Source of the DNA: Lysobacter lycopersici
GTDB lineage: Bacteria > Pseudomonadota > Gammaproteobacteria > Xanthomonadales > Xanthomonadaceae
Reading direction: 5' to 3'
DNA: 64,000 nucleotides
Assembly (NCBI RefSeq): GCF_007556775.1
Contig: NZ_CP041742.1
Coordinates: 1,812,001 to 1,876,000 of the forward strand
Shown here in pieces: positions 52,332 through 62,070 of the stretch. Numbering within the stretch: position 1 is the stretch's first letter; each line of letters opens with the position of its first letter. The notes beneath the pieces were generated by a model that did no database searches, had not been told where the DNA came from, and saw only the letters and a program-made list of their open reading frames with translations. A program made the position numbers and the translations under genes.

Positions 52332-54017
52332 ATGAACCAGACCCGCAACCTCCTGTTCTTCGCCTGGCTCGCCGTGGCCACCCTGCTGTGGATGCAGTGG
52401 AGCGCGGATCACGCGCCCAAGGCGCCGGCTACCGCGAACGCAACGACCGCGCAAAGCGCGCCGGCGGCGACCGCTGGCGTTCCATCTCCGAATGGGACGA
52501 TCCCGACGGCTCCCGGTGCCGCGCTTGTCCAACCCGTGCAGCCGGCCGTCGTGCAGGCGATGCCGACGGTCGAGGTCCGCACCGACGTGCTGCGCCTGCA
52601 ACTCGCCGGCGACGGCGTGCAGGTCGCCGACCTGCTGCAATACCCGCGCAGCGAAGCCGCAAACAGCGAACCGGTGCGGCTGCTCGACACCGCTCCCACG
52701 CAGTTCTACGCCGCCAACAGCGCATGGATGTCGGGCGCAGGCGCTTCGGCGAAGCCGCTGGCGTTCGCGCCGGTCGATGCCGCGCGCAGCGTGTCGCTCG
52801 CGCCCGCGCAACAGCAGCTGGTGGTGCCATTCGAAGCGCGCACTGCCGAAGGCGTCGTCGTTCGTCGCGAATACGTGCTCACCCGCGGCAGTTACGTGAT
52901 CGCGGTGCGCGACCGTGTGCGCAACGATGGAACGGCTGCGTGGCAGGGCTACGTTTCGCGCCAGCTGGTGCGGGTGCCGCAGCAGCTCAAGAGCAGCATG
53001 GTGAACCCCGAGTCGTACAGCTTCCACGGCGCGACTTGGTTCAGTCCATCCGATGGATACGAACGCCGCCGTTTCGACGACAAGTACCTCAAGGACGGCC
53101 ACCTCGACAAAACCATCAGCGGTGGCTGGCTGGCGATCCTGCAGCACCACTTCTTCGTCGCGTGGATCCCGCAAAAGGACCAGGGCGCACTGTACGCGCT
53201 CGCGCAAAATGGCATGCAGGACAGCATCTCCGCGAGCGGCCCGCAGTTCACGCTTGCGCCGGGCCAGAGCGGGTCGAGCGATGCGCGGCTGTGGATCGGC
53301 CCCAAGCTGGTGTCGCAGCTCAAGGCGCAGGACGTGCCCGGCCTCGATCGCGCGGTGGACTACAGCCGCTTCGCGTTGTTCGCGATGCTGGGGCAGGGCC
53401 TGTTCTGGATCCTTTCGCACCTGCATGCGCTGATCGGCAACTGGGGCTGGGCGATCATCGGTCTCGTGGTGTTGCTCAAGATCGCGCTGTTCCCGCTGTC
53501 GAATGCGCAGTACAAGTCGGCGGCGCAGATGCGCCGCTTCCAGCCGCGCCTGCAACAGTTGAAGGAACGCTACGGCGACGACAAGCAGAAGTACCAGCAG
53601 GCGATGCTGGAGCTGTACAAGAAGGAAAAGATCAATCCGATGGGTGGCTGCCTGCCGGTGATCCCGCAAATGCTGATCTTCATGACCCTGTACTGGGTGT
53701 TGTCCGAAGCGGTGGAACTGCGGCAGGCGCCGTGGATCGGCTGGATCCACGACCTCACCGCGCGCGACCCGTACTTCATCCTGCCGGTGCTGAACGCGGG
53801 AATCATGTTCGCGACCCAGCACATGATGCCGGCGGCGCCGGGCATGGACCCGACCCAGCAGAAGATGATGAAGTTCATGCCGCTGATCTTCGGCGTTGTG
53901 TTGATGTTCCTGCCTGCGGGCCTGGTGCTCTACCAGGTCGCGAACGGCGGACTCGGCCTGGCGCAGCAGTGGTACATGCTGCGCAAGTACGGCGAACCGA
54001 AGGCGAAGACCGCGTAA
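52332..54017 (+). CDS. yidC: Membrane protein insertase YidC
   Basis: 561 residues. N-terminal helix (TRNLLFFAWLAVATLLWMQW), a large periplasmic domain (to about residue 350), then the conserved helices beginning with NWGWAIIGLVVLLKIALFPL and QMLIFMTLYWVLSEAVEL. Inserts and folds inner-membrane proteins alone or with SecYEG. The upstream frame from 51936 is open but overlaps rnpA and is not used. Confidence 0.96.
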   Translation: MNQTRNLLFFAWLAVATLLWMQWSADHAPKAPATANATTAQSAPAATAGVPSPNGTIPTAPGAALVQPVQPAVVQAMPTVEVRTDVLRLQLAGDGVQVADLLQYPRSEAANSEPVRLLDTAPTQFYAANSAWMSGAGASAKPLAFAPVDAARSVSLAPAQQQLVVPFEARTAEGVVVRREYVLTRGSYVIAVRDRVRNDGTAAWQGYVSRQLVRVPQQLKSSMVNPESYSFHGATWFSPSDGYERRRFDDKYLKDGHLDKTISGGWLAILQHHFFVAWIPQKDQGALYALAQNGMQDSISASGPQFTLAPGQSGSSDARLWIGPKLVSQLKAQDVPGLDRAVDYSRFALFAMLGQGLFWILSHLHALIGNWGWAIIGLVVLLKIALFPLSNAQYKSAAQMRRFQPRLQQLKERYGDDKQKYQQAMLELYKKEKINPMGGCLPVIPQMLIFMTLYWVLSEAVELRQAPWIGWIHDLTARDPYFILPVLNAGIMFATQHMMPAAPGMDPTQQKMMKFMPLIFGVVLMFLPAGLVLYQVANGGLGLAQQWYMLRKYGEPKAKTA

Positions 54018-54050
54018 CGCGATCTTCGCCGCGCGCGGCATCATCGGCGC

Positions 54051-55376
54051 ATGCACGAACGCGACACCATCGCCGCGATTGCCAGCGCCGCCGGTCGCGG
54101 CGGCATCGGCATCGTGCGCCTGTCCGGGCCTCGGGCGCGGCACATCGCCGAACGCATCTGCAAACGCGGGCTGCGTCCCCGCCAGGCGCACCACGTGCGA
54201 TTCCATGATCGCGAAGGCGCGGTCGTCGACGACGGCATCGCGTTGCTGTTCGTCGCGCCCGCCAGCTACACCGGCGAGGATGTGGTCGAACTGCAGGCGC
54301 ATGGCAGCCCGGTCGTGCTGCACGAAATGCTCGAAGCCTGCTGCGCGCTCGGTGCCCGGCGCGCCCGTGCCGGCGAATTCAGCGAACGCGCCTGGGAAAA
54401 CGGCCGCCTCGACCTCGCGCAAGCCGAAGCCGTCGCCGACCTGATCGCCGCCGCCGACCTGCGCGCGGCGCGCGCGGCGCGGCGTTCGCTGGAAGGCGAA
54501 TTCTCGCAACGCGTCGATGCGCTCGCGCACACGCTGATTGCGCTGCGCGTGCAACTGGAAGCTTCGATCGATTTCAGCGACGAAGAACTCGATGCCGACG
54601 GTGAAGCGGCATTGCGCCGACGCCTCGATGCCGCGCGCGGACAACTCGCTGCATTGCTTGCCGCTGCGGAGCAGGGCAGGCGCCTGCGCGACGGTCTGCA
54701 CGCGGTGATCGTCGGCCCTCCGAACGCGGGCAAGAGCTCGCTGTTGAACGCGCTTGCCGGCAGTGATCGCGCGATCGTCACCGACATGCCCGGCACTACC
54801 CGCGACCTGCTGCAGGAAACCATCCGCGTCGACGGGATCGAACTGACCCTGGTCGATACCGCCGGCCTGCGCGAGCAGGGCGATGCGATCGAACGCGAGG
54901 GCATGCGTCGTGCCCGCAACGAACTCGCGCGCGCCGATGCCGCGCTGGTCGTGCTCGACGCGCGCGATCCGGAGGCGGGGCGCGCTGCCGTCGAAAGCGC
55001 GCTCGCAGGCGTCCCCGAGGTCGTCTGGCTGCTCAACAAGCGCGATCTGTTGCCGTCCGCACCGGCGGCGGGGTCGGAGGGGCTCCTCGTCTCCGCGCGA
55101 ACCGGCGAAGGCCTCGAAGCCTTGCATGCGCGGCTGCGGAGCCTGGCGGGCGGCGGCGGGGAAGGGGCATTCAGCGCGCGCGCGCGCCACGTCGAAGCGC
55201 TGCGCCACGCGCACGGCCTGCTCGGCGAAGCCGCCGCCGGGTTCGCCTCGGCGCGGCCCGAACTCGCCGCGGACAGCCTGCGCCGCGCCCACGATGCGCT
55301 TGGCGAGATCACCGGCCGCGTGCTCCCGGATGCGCTACTCGGTCACATTTTCGCGACCTTCTGCATCGGGAAATGA
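54051..55376 (+). CDS. mnmE: tRNA-modification GTPase MnmE
   Basis: 441 residues. N-terminal tetrahydrofolate-binding domain ([22 protein letters not shown], read as [15 protein letters not shown]), a G domain inserted in the helical domain with [14 protein letters not shown] and DTAGLREQ, and the catalytic C-terminus FCIGK. With MnmG it makes 5-carboxymethylaminomethyl uridine at the tRNA wobble position. Common last gene of the rpmH series. Confidence 0.96.
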   Translation: MHERDTIAAIASAAGRGGIGIVRLSGPRARHIAERICKRGLRPRQAHHVRFHDREGAVVDDGIALLFVAPASYTGEDVVELQAHGSPVVLHEMLEACCALGARRARAGEFSERAWENGRLDLAQAEAVADLIAAADLRAARAARRSLEGEFSQRVDALAHTLIALRVQLEASIDFSDEELDADGEAALRRRLDAARGQLAALLAAAEQGRRLRDGLHAVIVGPPNAGKSSLLNALAGSDRAIVTDMPGTTRDLLQETIRVDGIELTLVDTAGLREQGDAIEREGMRRARNELARADAALVVLDARDPEAGRAAVESALAGVPEVVWLLNKRDLLPSAPAAGSEGLLVSARTGEGLEALHARLRSLAGGGGEGAFSARARHVEALRHAHGLLGEAAAGFASARPELAADSLRRAHDALGEITGRVLPDALLGHIFATFCIGK

Positions 55377-55479
55377 GCGAAAACTGCCTGATCCGGGGCC
55401 GAGCAGTTGACAAATCCCGCCCGCTGACGCGTCCTAATGGGTGGAGGCGTCCGTAGGACGCAACGGGGGAGTGGTGCAG

Positions 55480-56502
55480 ATGTCGAAGTCGAAACAGGTT
55501 CCGCGGCGGCCGGACATGCGGCTCGTCGCCGGGGTGATGCTGGTGTGCGCGCTGGCCGCGTGCAAGAAGGACAACACGGCCGAACAGGCCGGGCCGGCGG
55601 CCACGCAAGAGGCTGCACAGGCCGTCGCGCCGCCGCCGGTGGCGGTTTCCGCCGAGGTCGCGGCGATGGGCGCGGAACAGCTGCGCGAAGCGGCCAGCGC
55701 CGCATTGCGCGAGCAACGCCTGTACGCGCCGGCCGGCAACAACGCGATGGAGTACTACCTCGCGTTGCGCGACAAGTCGCCGAACGATCCGGCGGTGGCG
55801 AGTGCGCTCACCGACCTGATGCCGTACACGCTGATCGCGACCGAACAGAGCATCAACCGCGACGATTTCTCGGAGGCGCAACGCCTGTACGCGCTGATGG
55901 AGAAGACCAATCCGCAAGCGCCGGCGCTGCCGCGCCTGAAGCAGAGCATCGCCGACGCGCAGGCCAGCCTCGCCCAGCGCACCGCCGATGCCGCGGCCAA
56001 GACCGAGGAGGACGCCAAGAAACAGGCCGACCTCGAGAAGCAGCGCCTGGCCGACCAGCAGAAACTGCAACAGCAGGCCGCGCAGCAGTTGGCCGCGCAG
56101 CAGGCCGCCGATGCCAAGGCCGCGGCGGACAAAGCCGCCGCCGACAAGGCCGCGGCGGACAAGGCTGCCGCCGACAAGGCCGCGGCGGATCGCGCCGCCG
56201 CGCAACGCACCGCGCAACAGCAAAGCGCGCCGGCGCAGGCGTCGTCGAACGACCTGCGTCCGATCAGCACGCCTTCGCCACGCTATCCGCCGGAGGCATA
56301 TCGCGACGGCACCGCCGGCGAGGTCCAGGTCGAATTCACCGTCGGCACCGATGGCTCGGTGACTTCGGCGCGCGTGGTGCGCGCCGATCCTCCGCGCGTG
56401 TTCGACCGCGAGGCCTTGAACGCGGTCAAGCGCTGGAAATTCCAGCCGGTGAGTTCCCCGGTGACCAGCCGCCGCACCATCGGCTTCAACCCCGGCGGTT
56501 GA
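55480..56502 (+). CDS. Lipoprotein with a TonB C-terminal domain and AAADK repeats
   Basis: 340 residues from ATG 55480 (GGGGGA upstream). Lipobox LAAC with Cys28 after a hydrophobic stretch (LVAGVMLVCALAAC). A helical region follows, then a Gln/Ala/Lys-rich coiled-coil tract with four AAADK-type repeats (about residues 215-240). The C-terminal TonB domain reads YPPEAYRDGTAGEVQVEF, TVGTDGSVTSARVV and ALNAVKRWKFQPV. A TonB domain on a lipoprotein rather than on a membrane-spanning protein is unusual. It stands alone after mnmE. Confidence 0.8.
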   Translation: MSKSKQVPRRPDMRLVAGVMLVCALAACKKDNTAEQAGPAATQEAAQAVAPPPVAVSAEVAAMGAEQLREAASAALREQRLYAPAGNNAMEYYLALRDKSPNDPAVASALTDLMPYTLIATEQSINRDDFSEAQRLYALMEKTNPQAPALPRLKQSIADAQASLAQRTADAAAKTEEDAKKQADLEKQRLADQQKLQQQAAQQLAAQQAADAKAAADKAAADKAAADKAAADKAAADRAAAQRTAQQQSAPAQASSNDLRPISTPSPRYPPEAYRDGTAGEVQVEFTVGTDGSVTSARVVRADPPRVFDREALNAVKRWKFQPVSSPVTSRRTIGFNPGG

Positions 56503-56520
56503 TCCCGGGAAGCGGTCACG

Positions 56521-56547
56521 AAAAAGCCCGGCATTGCCGGGCTTTTT
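56521..56547. terminator. Bidirectional terminator
   Basis: AAAAAGCCCGGC (56521-56532), loop ATT, GCCGGGCTTTTT (56536-56547): a perfect 12-bp stem with T runs on both strands. It serves the lipoprotein gene on the plus strand and the natB-type gene on the minus strand. Confidence 0.9.
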
Positions 56548-56569
56548 CTTTGCTCGGGTAGCGCAGGCC

Positions 56570-57732
56570 TCAGGCCGAGATCGCGAGCTTCTCCTGTCGG
56601 TAGCGGCGCACGGCCGCGTACCACAACAGCGCGGCCACGCCGAAGCCCGCGCCCAGGTACACCAGCCATTCCATCGGTGCGATCGCCTCGCCGCGCACCA
56701 CCTTCACGATCGCCTGGTTCTGCGACAGGAACGGCACCGCGAACATCCACAACTGGTTCTTGACCGGGTGGATCAACAGCAGGATCGACGGGAGCATCGG
56801 CACCAGCATCAGCACCGAGAGGAAGCTCTGCGCTTCCTTCACCGATTTCGCGCCCGAGGCGATGAAGGTGAGCAGCGCGTTGCCGAGCGCCACCATCGGC
56901 GAAATGATCAGCAGCAGCTCGAGGATGGCGAACGCGCTCAGGCTCAATTGCCGGCCCATGCCTTCGGACAGCTGCCCGCCGACCTTGAATGCGAGCAGGC
57001 TGAGGAACAGCGAGGCCATGCCGAGCAGGCAGGCGGCGAGGATCTTGCCGCTGACGATGGCGCTGCGCGGCGCCGGCGTCGCCAGCAAGGGTTCCAGCGA
57101 CTGGCGTTCGCGTTCGCCCGCGGTCGCGTCGATCACCAGCGCGGCGCCGCCGAGGAAACCGCTGATCAGCAACAGGTAGGGAATGAAGAACGTCGCCAGC
57201 GACTTGCGCGCTTCCGGCAACGACAAGTCCTTGTCCGCCACCGCCAGTGGCGAGGCGACGCCGGGATTGATGCCGCGCGCGAGCAGGCGCAGCGCGCCGA
57301 CCTGCTGGCCGTAGAGCTTCAGCGCGGACTGCACGCGCGCCACCGGGATCGCCGCGTCCTGGCGCGTGCTGTCGCTGACGACCTCGACCAGCGCCGGCTC
57401 GCCCTTCGCCCAGTGCTCGTCGAACTTGTCGTCGATGCGGATGTACACGTCCTCGTTCTGCGCGCGGATGGCGGCGTCGGGATCGGCGACTTGCTTGCGC
57501 GCGATACCCTGTCCGGCCAGCCACGCGACCAGGTTGGGCGCGCGTTCGGCGCCGACGATGGCGACCGCGAGCGGCTTCTCCATCTCCGACTTGGCCTTGC
57601 TTTCGCCCATCTGCTGCATGCCGATCATCAGGATCGGGCCGAGCAGCGGCGAGAACAGCAAGGCCAGCATCAGCGTGCGGCGGTCGCGCGAAAGCTCGCG
57701 CAATTCCTTGAACAACACGGTCAGCATGTTCT

Positions 57733-57736
<4 letters not shown>
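56570..57736 (-). CDS. ABC-2 type permease, NatB-like
   Basis: 388 residues. Starts MKNMLTVLFKELRELSRDRRTL, a typical N-terminus for sodium-export or drug-export permeases of the NatB type. One N-terminal helix, a large outside domain (residues 50-180), then five or six helices with AGERERQSLEPLLATPAPR as the conserved intracellular loop. Paired with the ATPase upstream by an ATGA overlap. Substrate unknown. Confidence 0.85.
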
Positions 57737-58484
<748 letters not shown>

Positions 58485-58488
<4 letters not shown>

Positions 58489-60032
58489 GGCTGCCATCCG
58501 TTGAAGGAAGTGAAGGGTTGCGCGTAGGCGAGGGTGTCGAGGCACTTCGCATCGAGCGTCTTCGCGTTCGCGTCCTGCAGGAATTGCGCGAACAGCTTGG
58601 GCATGCAGCCGGCGCCGATCACGTTGTGGCCCTGGCCGCGCAGCACCAGCAGCCGGCCGTTCGGGAGCGTGCGCACGACTTCCTCGCCGTAGCGCGGCGG
58701 GGTGACCGGGTCGAACTCGCCTTCCAGCACCAGCGCGGGCACCCTGGTCGCGAGCGGCTTGTGGAAATCCGCGGGCATGTCGCCCCTGGGCCAGACCTTG
58801 CAGATCGCCGCCATCGCCTCGGTCATGCCGTTGCCGAGCAGCGTGTCCGCGTCCTCCTTGCGCGCGACCATGCTGTCGGCGTCCTCGCTGCAGACCACCG
58901 ACATCTGCATGCCCATCGCCATTGCGTCCTTCATCTCGCCCTGCATCATGCGGCTGAGCGCTGCGAGGTTTTCGTAATGGCCTTCGTTGGCGTCGTGGAT
59001 CAGCACCGGCAGGATGGTCGCGACCAGCGGCATGTAGGCATACATTCGCACCATGCCTGCGATGCGGTCGGGCGACAGCGTGTCCTCGCGCCATTCGCCG
59101 GTTCCGGCGTCGCGGTAGCGCACCGTCGGCGGGCTCGTGCGCAATGTCGCCATCAGCTTCGACAGTTCGGCTCGCGGCTCGCCGACGCGCGCCTTGCACG
59201 CCGGCGCTTCCGTGCATTGCGCGAACTGCAGCGCAAGCGCGTCGTCGAGGTTGCGGGCGAAGATGTTGCCGAGGCCGAGCGTGTTGGGCACGGTCGAATC
59301 GAGCACGATGCTGCGGGTCGAGGCCGGATGGCGCATCGCGTATTGCTGCGCGACGCGGGTGCCGTAGCTGATGCCGATGAGGTTGAGCTGCGCGACGCCC
59401 AGCGCCGTGCGCACGTCCTCGAGGTCGGCGATCGCGTCGGTGGTGGTGTAGAAGCGCAGGTCGGCGTTCTTCGACAATTCGGCGATGCAGCGTTGCGCCA
59501 TCGCCACCGCGGCGGCGGTCGAGGCATCGGTTTCGTCCGCGTCGCCGCTGTCGCAGGAAAGCAGGTTCGAACCGCCGGTGCCGCGCTGGTCGACCAGCAC
59601 CACGTTGCGGTGCTTGAGCACGTCGCCGAACGCCCCCGCGACCTGCGGGTAACTGTCGCGCGCGGACTGGCCGGGGCCGCCGGCGAGCATGAACACCGGG
59701 TCGTCCGCGACCTCGCCGTTGTCGCTCGCGGGAACCCAGGCGATGGCGAGCGCGAGCTTGCGGCCATTCGGTTGCGCGCGATCTTCCGGCACCGACAGCG
59801 TGCCGCACTGCGCTTCCACGCTGAGCGCGCCGTATTGCGGCGCCAGCGTGCAGGGATGGAAGGCGATGCGGCCGTACATGCGCGGTTTCGCCGGCGGCGC
59901 GGCGGTGGCGGCTTTCGTGGTCGTCGGCTTGCCGGGCGCATCGACCGCGTGGTGCGTGCGGTACCAGCTCCATCCCAACCAGCCCAGCGCGGCCACGGCC
60001 ACGCCGATGCGGAAAATGTTGCGCGGTGACAT
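58485..60032 (-). CDS. Exported alpha/beta hydrolase (TAP-type peptidase family)
   Basis: 515 residues. N-terminal hydrophobic segment (IGVAVAALGWLGWSWY) as signal or anchor. AGGPGQSARDSY, VLVDQRGTGGSNLL and the nucleophile in LIGISYGTRVAQQY are typical of the tripeptidyl-aminopeptidase group, and the C-terminal LVLEGEFDPVTPP carries the acid and the histidine is in GQGHNVIGAG. Exported peptidase or esterase; its link to the ABC pair is by overlap only. Confidence 0.85.
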
Positions 60033-60057
60033 CCGGGAGACTCCTGTTGCGAAAGGG

Positions 60058-60279
60058 TTAGCGCTGACCGTCGCCGTGCGGGCGGCGGCGCGCGCGGACG
60101 AGGAACACGATGCCCAGCGCGATGAATGTGGGCGCGAGCATGGTGAAAACGATCATCTTCGTCGCCACGCCCACGCCGAGGAACGCGACGCCGCTACCGA
60201 GGAAGGCGATGCCGGACCCTTGCAGTTGGCGCTCGCGGTTCTCGTCGTGGCCGGAAGCCGGTCGTTCGTTCGTGGACAA
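60058..60279 (-). CDS. Small membrane protein, unknown
   Basis: 73 residues with two hydrophobic segments (GIAFLGSGVAFLGVGVA and MIVFTMLAPTFIALGIVFLV) and charged ends. No family recognised. Third gene of the operon with the HTH regulator, 8 bp after it. Confidence 0.6.
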   Translation of the reverse strand: MSTNERPASGHDENRERQLQGSGIAFLGSGVAFLGVGVATKMIVFTMLAPTFIALGIVFLVRARRRPHGDGQR

Positions 60280-60287
60280 GGCAGGCC

Positions 60288-60485
60288 TCAGGCGTGGTCG
60301 GGGAGGAAGATGCGTTCGATCGACTGTCCGAACAGCTTCGCGATGCGGAACGCCAGCGGCAGGCTCGGGTCGTACTTGCCGGTCTCGATCGCGTTGATGG
60401 TCTGGCGCGAGACGTCGAGCCGCTCGGCCAGCTCGCCCTGCGACCAGCCGCGGCGTTCCCGCAGTTCGCGCACCCGGCTTTCCAT
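60288..60485 (-). CDS. Small HTH (XRE-type) regulator
   Basis: 65 residues, only one helix-turn-helix: SRVRELRERRGWSQGELAERL and DVSRQTINAIETGKYDPSL, close to the YgzD-type regulators. It is typically encoded next to a small membrane protein gene, as here. It overlaps the upstream membrane gene by one base (TGATG). The two TGTCAA/TTGACA palindromes at the operon promoter are the likely binding sites. Confidence 0.9.
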   Translation of the reverse strand: MESRVRELRERRGWSQGELAERLDVSRQTINAIETGKYDPSLPLAFRIAKLFGQSIERIFLPDHA

Positions 60486-61057
60486 CAGCCGTAGCGCCGC
60501 GAGACCACGGCCTTGACCACGCCGTAGGCGAGGCAGGTCAGCGGGAACACCCACAGCATCGCGTCGGCGGCGCGCACGTCGATCACGCGCGCGGCCTGCA
60601 GGAAGCCGCCGGTGAGGTAGGCGAAGGACACGAACGCGCTGGAGAAGGCCACCGCCTCGAGTTCGATCCGGCGTTGCAGTTCGTCGGCATCGCGGATGAA
60701 ACGCATGATCGCGCGCAACGCGAACGCGATCGGCGGCAGCGGCAGCAGCGCGACCAGGGCGCGGAGCGCCGGCGCGTCGACCCGCTTCAGCAGCCACAGC
60801 GAAAGGAACACGAGCACGACGTAGGCCGACATCGGCGGCAGGAATTCGCGGAAATAGCGGCGGCGAAGCGTCGGCGTGGAGGCGTCGCAGGCGTCCGGCG
60901 CGAACCATCGGAAGGCGGCGCCGAACAGGCAGCCCGCGCCCATGCCGTACAACATGCCGTCGAGCGTGTCCGATATCGGCAGTACGCGCGGCAGGCCCGC
61001 GGCGCAGGCGAACAGCACGACGGCGGCGATCAGGAAATTGCGCGAAGCCCGGGGCAC
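60485..61057 (-). CDS. Four-span membrane protein, partner of the HTH regulator
   Basis: 190 residues with about five hydrophobic segments (NFLIAAVVLFACAAGLPRVL, SAYVVLVFLSLWLLKRV, AFVSFAYLTGGFLQAA). No enzymatic motif. First gene of the operon; the following HTH gene starts in its stop codon. Family unnamed to me, but the membrane protein plus YgzD-type HTH pair is widespread. Confidence 0.75.
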   Translation of the reverse strand: MPRASRNFLIAAVVLFACAAGLPRVLPISDTLDGMLYGMGAGCLFGAAFRWFAPDACDASTPTLRRRYFREFLPPMSAYVVLVFLSLWLLKRVDAPALRALVALLPLPPIAFALRAIMRFIRDADELQRRIELEAVAFSSAFVSFAYLTGGFLQAARVIDVRAADAMLWVFPLTCLAYGVVKAVVSRRYG

Positions 61058-61066
61058 GGCGGTGGT

Positions 61067-61129
61067 CTGTCAAGGAAAGTTGACAGGCACGATAGGCGCG
61101 GGATTCCGGGTTGTCAAGCGTGCTTGACA
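61067..61129 (-). promoter_or_regulatory. Promoter with two palindromic operators
   Basis: On the minus strand TTGACA (-35, plus-strand positions 61112-61117), 17 bp, TATCGT (-10, 61089-61094). A perfect palindrome TGTCAAGC-GT-GCTTGACA (61112-61129) overlaps the -35 box, and a second, CTGTCAA-GGAAAG-TTGACAG (61067-61086), lies over the expected start of transcription. The arrangement is typical of autorepression by the HTH protein of the operon. Confidence 0.75.
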
Positions 61130-61145
61130 GAGGAAGCTGAAAAGC

Positions 61146-61188
61146 TGGATCCCGTGTCAACGGCCATCCATGGCCTGCACGGGATGAC
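61146..61188. repeat. REP-type hairpin after fpr
   Basis: ATCCCGTG (61149-61156) pairs with CACGGGAT (61178-61185), with an inner GGCCAT-CC-ATGGCC palindrome. The outer bases (CTGG at the left, GACGG at the right) resemble one arm of the REPIN at 12612-12702. It may end fpr transcription. Confidence 0.7.
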
Positions 61189-61200
61189 GGCATCCTGCCG

Positions 61201-61965
61201 TCACTTGTTGCTGACGTACTTCTCGCGGCGGATGTGCGGCACCGGCAGGTTCGCGGCCTTCAGCGCCTCGAAGCAGGCATCGACCATGTTCGGGTTGCCG
61301 CACAGGTAGGCGATGTCGCCTTCCGCGTCCGGCGCGAATTCGGCCAGTGCGTTCTGCACGTAGCCGTGGCGCACGTCGTCGTGCGCGAGCGCGGAACCGG
61401 CTTCGGGCAATTCGCGCGACAGGCAGGGGACGTAGCGGAAATTCGGTTGCGCATCGGCGAACGCGCGGAACTCGTCGCCGTACAGCAATTCGCCGGGATT
61501 GCGCGCGCCCTGCAGCAGCACGACTTCGACACCGCGTTCGCGCATCAGCGTTTCGAGCTGGGGCAGCATCGCCCGGTACGGGGTGATGCCGGTGCCGGTG
61601 CCGATAAGCAGGTAGCGGCGGTTCGCATCGCCCGGAAGCAGGCAGAAACGGCCGTAGGGACCGCTGGCGTCGATCGTGCCGCCTTCGGCCAGGCCTTCGA
61701 ACAGCGCGGTCGCGGCGCCGCCGGGCACATAGCTCACCGCGATTTCGACGGTTTCGCCCGCGCCCAGCACATGGTCGTGGATGGTCGCGAGCGAATAGCT
61801 GCGCCGCGCCGGGCTGCCGTCGGCGTACTGGAAATGCACCTGGATGAACTGGCCGGGGATGTAGTCCAGCGGCTGGCCGTCGTCGCGTCGGAACGATAGG
61901 TGGGCCACGCTCGGCGCGATCATCCGGCGCGCGGTCAGTTTCAGCGGGAAGTGAACGATGGCCAC
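61201..61965 (-). CDS. fpr: Ferredoxin/flavodoxin-NADP reductase
   Basis: 254 residues from GTG 61965 (VAIVHFPLKL). FAD-binding motif RRSYSLAT, NAD(P)-binding LIGTGTGITPYRAM and the late CGNPNMVDACFEAL are typical of the FNR family; the C-terminal tail REKYVSNK is like that of xanthomonad Fpr. It passes electrons between NADPH and ferredoxin or flavodoxin, often in oxidative-stress defence. An ATG at 62013 would add 16 residues but crosses an Arg-rich stretch. Confidence 0.88.
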   Translation of the reverse strand: MAIVHFPLKLTARRMIAPSVAHLSFRRDDGQPLDYIPGQFIQVHFQYADGSPARRSYSLATIHDHVLGAGETVEIAVSYVPGGAATALFEGLAEGGTIDASGPYGRFCLLPGDANRRYLLIGTGTGITPYRAMLPQLETLMRERGVEVVLLQGARNPGELLYGDEFRAFADAQPNFRYVPCLSRELPEAGSALAHDDVRHGYVQNALAEFAPDAEGDIAYLCGNPNMVDACFEALKAANLPVPHIRREKYVSNK

Positions 61966-62070
61966 GCGGTTTCGCCCGGAAATTGCAACGCAGCGTGGCG
62001 GGAGCGCCCGCATGCGGGCGCCTATACTAACCGCTCCGTTCCCCTGTCCGCGCCGCCGCGGAGCCCCCCG

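Noticed and set aside
52080-55292. Open frame of 1070 codons antisense to yidC and mnmE
   Set aside because: Composition is that of a reverse-strand shadow, and yidC and mnmE are unmistakable on the other strand.
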